Below, piece after piece: positions 5,212 to 7,922 of a stretch of 7,922 nt of DNA. How positions within the stretch are numbered: position 1 is the first letter of the stretch; each line of letters begins with the position of its first letter. A program made the translations under genes and the position numbers. Source of the stretch: Ruminococcaceae bacterium UBA866. GTDB lineage: Bacteria > Bacillota > Clostridia > Oscillospirales > Ruminococcaceae. The notes under the pieces were generated by a model. That model made no database searches, was not told the origin of the DNA, and worked only from the letters and a program-made list of their open reading frames with translations. The stretch covers positions 55,962 through 63,883 of the forward strand of contig DBGA01000088.1 of NCBI GenBank assembly GCA_002295325.1, in the 5' to 3' direction.

Positions 5212-7104
5212 ATGTTACTCAAGAAAGCTAGAATTCACAAATACAAAAGTTTCCTAGCAGAACAGGTGTTCGAAGTAGAAACCCAGGTTACTCGAATTGT
5301 AGGAAAGAATGAATCAGGAAAAACTGCTTTGCTTGAATCATTGGCTAAGGTCAATTACTTTGAAAGCAATGCTGATTTTAGATTTAACAAAGACTTGGAT
5401 TATCCTCGAAGTGAGTTGATTCGTGTTCGTAATGATAATCCTAAGGTGATTACCTGTGAGTACGTACTATTGGATAGTGATGTGGCTATAATTGAGAATG
5501 ATTTTCTAAAGGGCATCATTACTGAAAGAAATGTTTATGTGACCACATTTTATGATAATACGAGTACCACGTCAGGTATCTCTGTTGACTTTATTTTATT
5601 TAAGAATTGGCTTGTTTCTATACATGAATTAAGTGATCAAAGCAAAGAGATAATTACCAGTGCAAAAGAGATGTCAGAATTATTAGCTTTAGCCTCTAAA
5701 AATTCTGATCTTTTGGGAATGACAGAAGTAAAAGCAAAATTAGACAATATGGTTTCTAAGTCTAATGGCTTTAGCGACCCACTTGAGGGATATATCTATA
5801 ATATCTATATCAAACCCAATCTTCCTAAAGCATGGTATTTTAGCGATTATTTGAGCATGCCGTGTCGTATTAACCTTTCGGAGTTCGCGAACTGGAGCAA
5901 TAGCAGTAGTTTATCAAAAGATGAGTACGAAATCGCCAAGGCACTGTTCGAGTTAAGTGGTTTGCAAGCATCTGATATTCAAAGTGAAGCAAATTTCGAG
6001 TCGTTCAAGGCACAGCTTGAAGCAACTTCAAATGCAATAACAGATGATATGTTTGAATATTGGACAACAAACAAAAATTTAGAAATTCGTTTTGAAATTG
6101 AGCATGCAGATAACGGGCAACGCTTTCTTAATATCCGAATTTATAATACAAAACACAGAGTAACGCTTCCACTAAAAAACAGAAGTAAGGGCTTTTTGTG
6201 GTTTTTCTCATTCTTTGTTTGGTTTAGTAAAATTCAGGGAGATAAGAAGAGTAGTTATATTCTCCTGCTGGACGAGCCTGGCCTGAGCCTACATGCAGCA
6301 GCCCAAAACGATTTAATGAGATTTATCGATGAGAAGTTGGCTTTAGAATATCAAGTCATTTATACAACACATTCTCCGTTTATGATTGACTCTCTAAAGC
6401 TTAATGAAGTACGAACCGTCTACGATACGCAGAATCCCAAAGTTGGTAGTATTGTGTCGGATGCTTTAGAAGAAAAAGATTCTGATACCTTATTTCCGTT
6501 ACAAGCGGCTTTGGGATATACAATTGCTCAAAATCTGTATGTTTCCTCCAAAAATTTGTTGGTTGAAGGAATTTCCGACCTGGTATATCTAAATCACTTT
6601 TCTGCAATTCTCAAAGGAATGGGAAGAACCGGACTTTTAGATGATATTACTATCGTCCCTGTCGGCGGTGCGGATAAAATTGCTACATTTATTTCTTTGA
6701 TGCGGGGGAATGATTTGTCGATAGTATGCTTGCTCGACACCTTTACTGATCAAAGTGCTCAAGCCCGACTGAAACGTATGGTTGAACAGAAAATTATTGT
6801 AGAGAAAAAGATAATCTATTATCATTCCTCTTTAGAGCAGGACTTTGCTGACATTGAAGATTTGTTTGATAAGAACGAGTATCTTACTCTATACAATGGG
6901 GCATTTACATCAGCAATTCCAATTACCGAACTTGATAGCCAAAAGCCCATTATGGGGCAGTTAAAGCACTTAAACGACAATAAGACGTTTAATCATTATT
7001 TGCCTGCAAATTACATGGCTAAAAATATCGGAATGATTACCTTTTCTGTGGAGACGTTAAATCGTTTCGAACATTTGTTTCAGATGGTTAATAGAAACTT
7101 TTAA
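5212..7104 (+). CDS. OLD-family ATPase with TOPRIM nuclease domain (AAA_15-like)
   Basis: The 630-aa product has an ABC/SMC-type ATPase with Walker A GKNESGKT (31-38), a signature-like segment RSKGFLWFFSFF (from 324), Walker B ILLLDEPG (D354-E355) and an H-loop TTHSP (H387). The long insert between Walker A and the signature is mostly helical. The C-terminal TOPRIM part shows LLVEGISD (E452, D456), PVGGADKI (483-490), LLDTFTD (D509, D513) and ADIEDLF. OLD proteins of this build are ATP-controlled DNA nucleases, and many act in anti-phage defence (Gabija GajA is one relative). No GajB-type UvrD helicase gene adjoins it, so it is not a standard Gabija pair; the broken helicase is three modules upstream and of a different type. 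The acidic motif is spaced D-x3-D instead of the usual D-x-D, which may mean altered or lost cleavage. It has its own leader, RBS and candidate promoter. Its GC (about 40%) is between the upstream genes and the downstream gene. Confidence 0.85.
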   Translation: MLLKKARIHKYKSFLAEQVFEVETQVTRIVGKNESGKTALLESLAKVNYFESNADFRFNKDLDYPRSELIRVRNDNPKVITCEYVLLDSDVAIIENDFLKGIITERNVYVTTFYDNTSTTSGISVDFILFKNWLVSIHELSDQSKEIITSAKEMSELLALASKNSDLLGMTEVKAKLDNMVSKSNGFSDPLEGYIYNIYIKPNLPKAWYFSDYLSMPCRINLSEFANWSNSSSLSKDEYEIAKALFELSGLQASDIQSEANFESFKAQLEATSNAITDDMFEYWTTNKNLEIRFEIEHADNGQRFLNIRIYNTKHRVTLPLKNRSKGFLWFFSFFVWFSKIQGDKKSSYILLLDEPGLSLHAAAQNDLMRFIDEKLALEYQVIYTTHSPFMIDSLKLNEVRTVYDTQNPKVGSIVSDALEEKDSDTLFPLQAALGYTIAQNLYVSSKNLLVEGISDLVYLNHFSAILKGMGRTGLLDDITIVPVGGADKIATFISLMRGNDLSIVCLLDTFTDQSAQARLKRMVEQKIIVEKKIIYYHSSLEQDFADIEDLFDKNEYLTLYNGAFTSAIPITELDSQKPIMGQLKHLNDNKTFNHYLPANYMAKNIGMITFSVETLNRFEHLFQMVNRNF

Positions 7105-7143
7105 TGATTTTGAAGGCATTAAAGGAACTACTCCTGACTTCGC

Positions 7144-7158
7144 ATTATGTTTAGATAG
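7144..7158 (+). repeat. Intergenic repeat copy 5 (ATTATGTTTAGATAG)
   Basis: The core is identical to copy 3 and is preceded by GC as in copy 4. It is followed by TGAACATGCCCGCAAG, which loosely aligns with GGACAAGCCCAAGG of copy 2. It lies 39 nt after the OLD-family stop and about 150 nt before the next start, close to where base composition rises. Confidence 0.65.
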
Positions 7159-7295
7159 TGAACATGCCCGCAAGTGTGTCCATGAATAAAAATTTTGGCA
7201 ACTATGGACTAATTCATATCGGTCAGATGGCTGAACACCCTTTCCAATGAAACAATTACATGGTATGGCTATTTTAAAAAATTATTAGTCATATA

Positions 7296-7303
7296 GAAAG
7301 GAG
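7296..7303 (+). promoter_or_regulatory. Ribosome binding site within a small palindrome
   Basis: GAAAGGAG lies 7 nt before GTG 7311 and fixes that start. AAAGGAGTCCTTT (7297-7309) is a perfect 6-bp inverted repeat around one base, so the site could be partly masked in a short hairpin; the loop would be tight. Confidence 0.55.
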
Positions 7304-7310
7304 TCCTTTT

Positions 7311-7922
7311 GTGGCATATTATGATGAAAAAATGCAGATTCTCCAGCGACAAGTAGAACAGAAAAAGCGCAAAGTGTTCAAGTTAAAAGAATTATACCTC
7401 CAGCGTGAGGCTTTGAGTGCCAAAGTTGATAAGCTTAGAAAGAGTAAGTTGGACGAGCAGGCCGATGTTGACCGTCTGGAAGGCCACAGCTTAGCGGCTT
7501 TCTTCTATGGCGTTATCGGAAAGATGGATGAAAAGATGGATAAAGAGCGAGAGGATGCCTACGCTGCCAGCGTTAAGTATGATGTCACCGCACGTGAATT
7601 TTCCGCGGTCGAGAAAGATATCAGGTGCTATGAGACAGAACTTGAGCAGCTGCAAAAATGCGAACAGCAATATGAACAGATATTGAAGGAAAAGCTGGAG
7701 GCTATCAAATCCATCGGTTCTCAACAATCTGGACAAATCCTCCGGGCTCAGGAACGCATCGGTTACCTCGAGAGTCAAACGAAAGAAATCCAACAAGCAC
7801 TTTGTGCCGGGCAGGCAGCACTCGGTACTACCAACAGCATTTTGTCCAGCCTTGACAGTGCAGAGGGCTGGGGCACTTGGGATCTGCTGGGCGGAGGACT
7901 GCTTTCGGATATGGCAAAGCGT
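7311..7922 (+). CDS. Coiled-coil protein of unknown function (3' partial)
   Basis: GTG 7311 follows GAAAGGAG at 7 nt and opens a frame that runs to the window edge without a stop: 204 codons seen, C-terminus missing. The product is rich in Glu, Lys and Gln in long helices (for example EKMQILQRQVEQKKRKVFKL and CYETELEQLQKCEQQYEQIL), indicating coiled coils broken by a short conserved-looking loop FFYGVIGKMDEKMDKERED (from 64). Near the edge is a Gly/Trp motif, GWGTWDLLGGGLLSDMAK (186-203). I have seen this combination in Firmicute hypothetical proteins but know no function. There is no signal peptide or catalytic motif. GC is about 50%, rising toward the right, against 30-40% for the genes before it, so this is probably resident chromosome, or older cargo, flanking the island. 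Confidence 0.8.
   Translation, partial: MAYYDEKMQILQRQVEQKKRKVFKLKELYLQREALSAKVDKLRKSKLDEQADVDRLEGHSLAAFFYGVIGKMDEKMDKEREDAYAASVKYDVTAREFSAVEKDIRCYETELEQLQKCEQQYEQILKEKLEAIKSIGSQQSGQILRAQERIGYLESQTKEIQQALCAGQAALGTTNSILSSLDSAEGWGTWDLLGGGLLSDMAKR

Noticed and set aside
6401..6825. Minus-strand frames opposite the OLD-family gene
   Set aside because: They are antisense to the TOPRIM coding region, which has strong protein-level motifs.
5212..7104. Gabija system
   Set aside because: The ATPase-TOPRIM protein is GajA-like in build, but there is no adjacent GajB helicase; the upstream SF1 helicase is distant, of RecD-like type and interrupted.
2726..7158. CRISPR array
   Set aside because: The repeats are 1-2 kb apart with genes between them; there are no regularly spaced short spacers.
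7491..7796. Minus-strand frame of 101 codons rich in Leu and Phe
   Set aside because: It is the reverse image of Glu/Lys-rich coiled-coil codons of the real + strand gene.

Overview
The window looks like a slice of an accessory, defence-type gene island from a low-GC Firmicute, most likely a Clostridia/Lachnospiraceae-like gut bacterium. The evidence is AT-rich coding sequence (about 30-35% GC by eye over most of the first 5 kb), strong AAGGAGG-type ribosome binding sites, frequent GTG/TTG starts, and every gene on the + strand. The species call is inference; no core marker gene is present.

Layout. Positions 2-2629 carry one continuous reading frame for a large SF1 (RecD/UvrD-like) helicase, entering from the left edge and broken by a single in-frame TAA at 581-583. 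This leaves a partial N-terminal piece (2-583) and an intact helicase core (620-2629). Positions 2819-3972 hold a tightly coupled gene pair: a small soluble protein of 90 aa overlapping by 4 nt a protein of 294 aa with four predicted membrane helices. Positions 4269-5027 encode an unrecognised 252-aa protein with an N-terminal hydrophobic stretch. Positions 5212-7104 encode an OLD-family ATPase with a TOPRIM nuclease domain, which looks like a phage- or DNA-defence gene. From 7311 to the right edge runs the start of a coiled-coil protein whose GC (about 50%) is clearly higher, suggesting that the island ends near 7.2-7.3 kb.

The most unusual thing is in the gaps. Every gap between gene modules holds the same short motif in the same orientation, ATTATGTTTA(Y)GATAG. 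Copies lie at 2726, 4116, 5083 and 7144, with a diverged copy at 4034. In three copies (2726, 4034, 5083) the similarity continues through AAGCNCARG. In the 4034 copy that extension becomes the left arm of a perfect 13-bp hairpin. The spacing (site just after one gene, next gene 70-155 bp on) resembles a cassette array with a shared recombination or insertion site, although no recombinase lies in the window. A shared regulatory element is the alternative.

How the genes work together: there is no evidence of one long operon. Each module has its own leader and ribosome binding site, so they are best read as independent cargo (helicase, membrane pair, unknown protein, OLD nuclease) collected side by side. 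The gaps are 2630-2818, 3973-4268, 5028-5211 and 7105-7310. Apart from the repeats, one hairpin, one candidate promoter and the ribosome binding sites, I see nothing else in them; no tRNA, rRNA, CRISPR array or insertion sequence was found.
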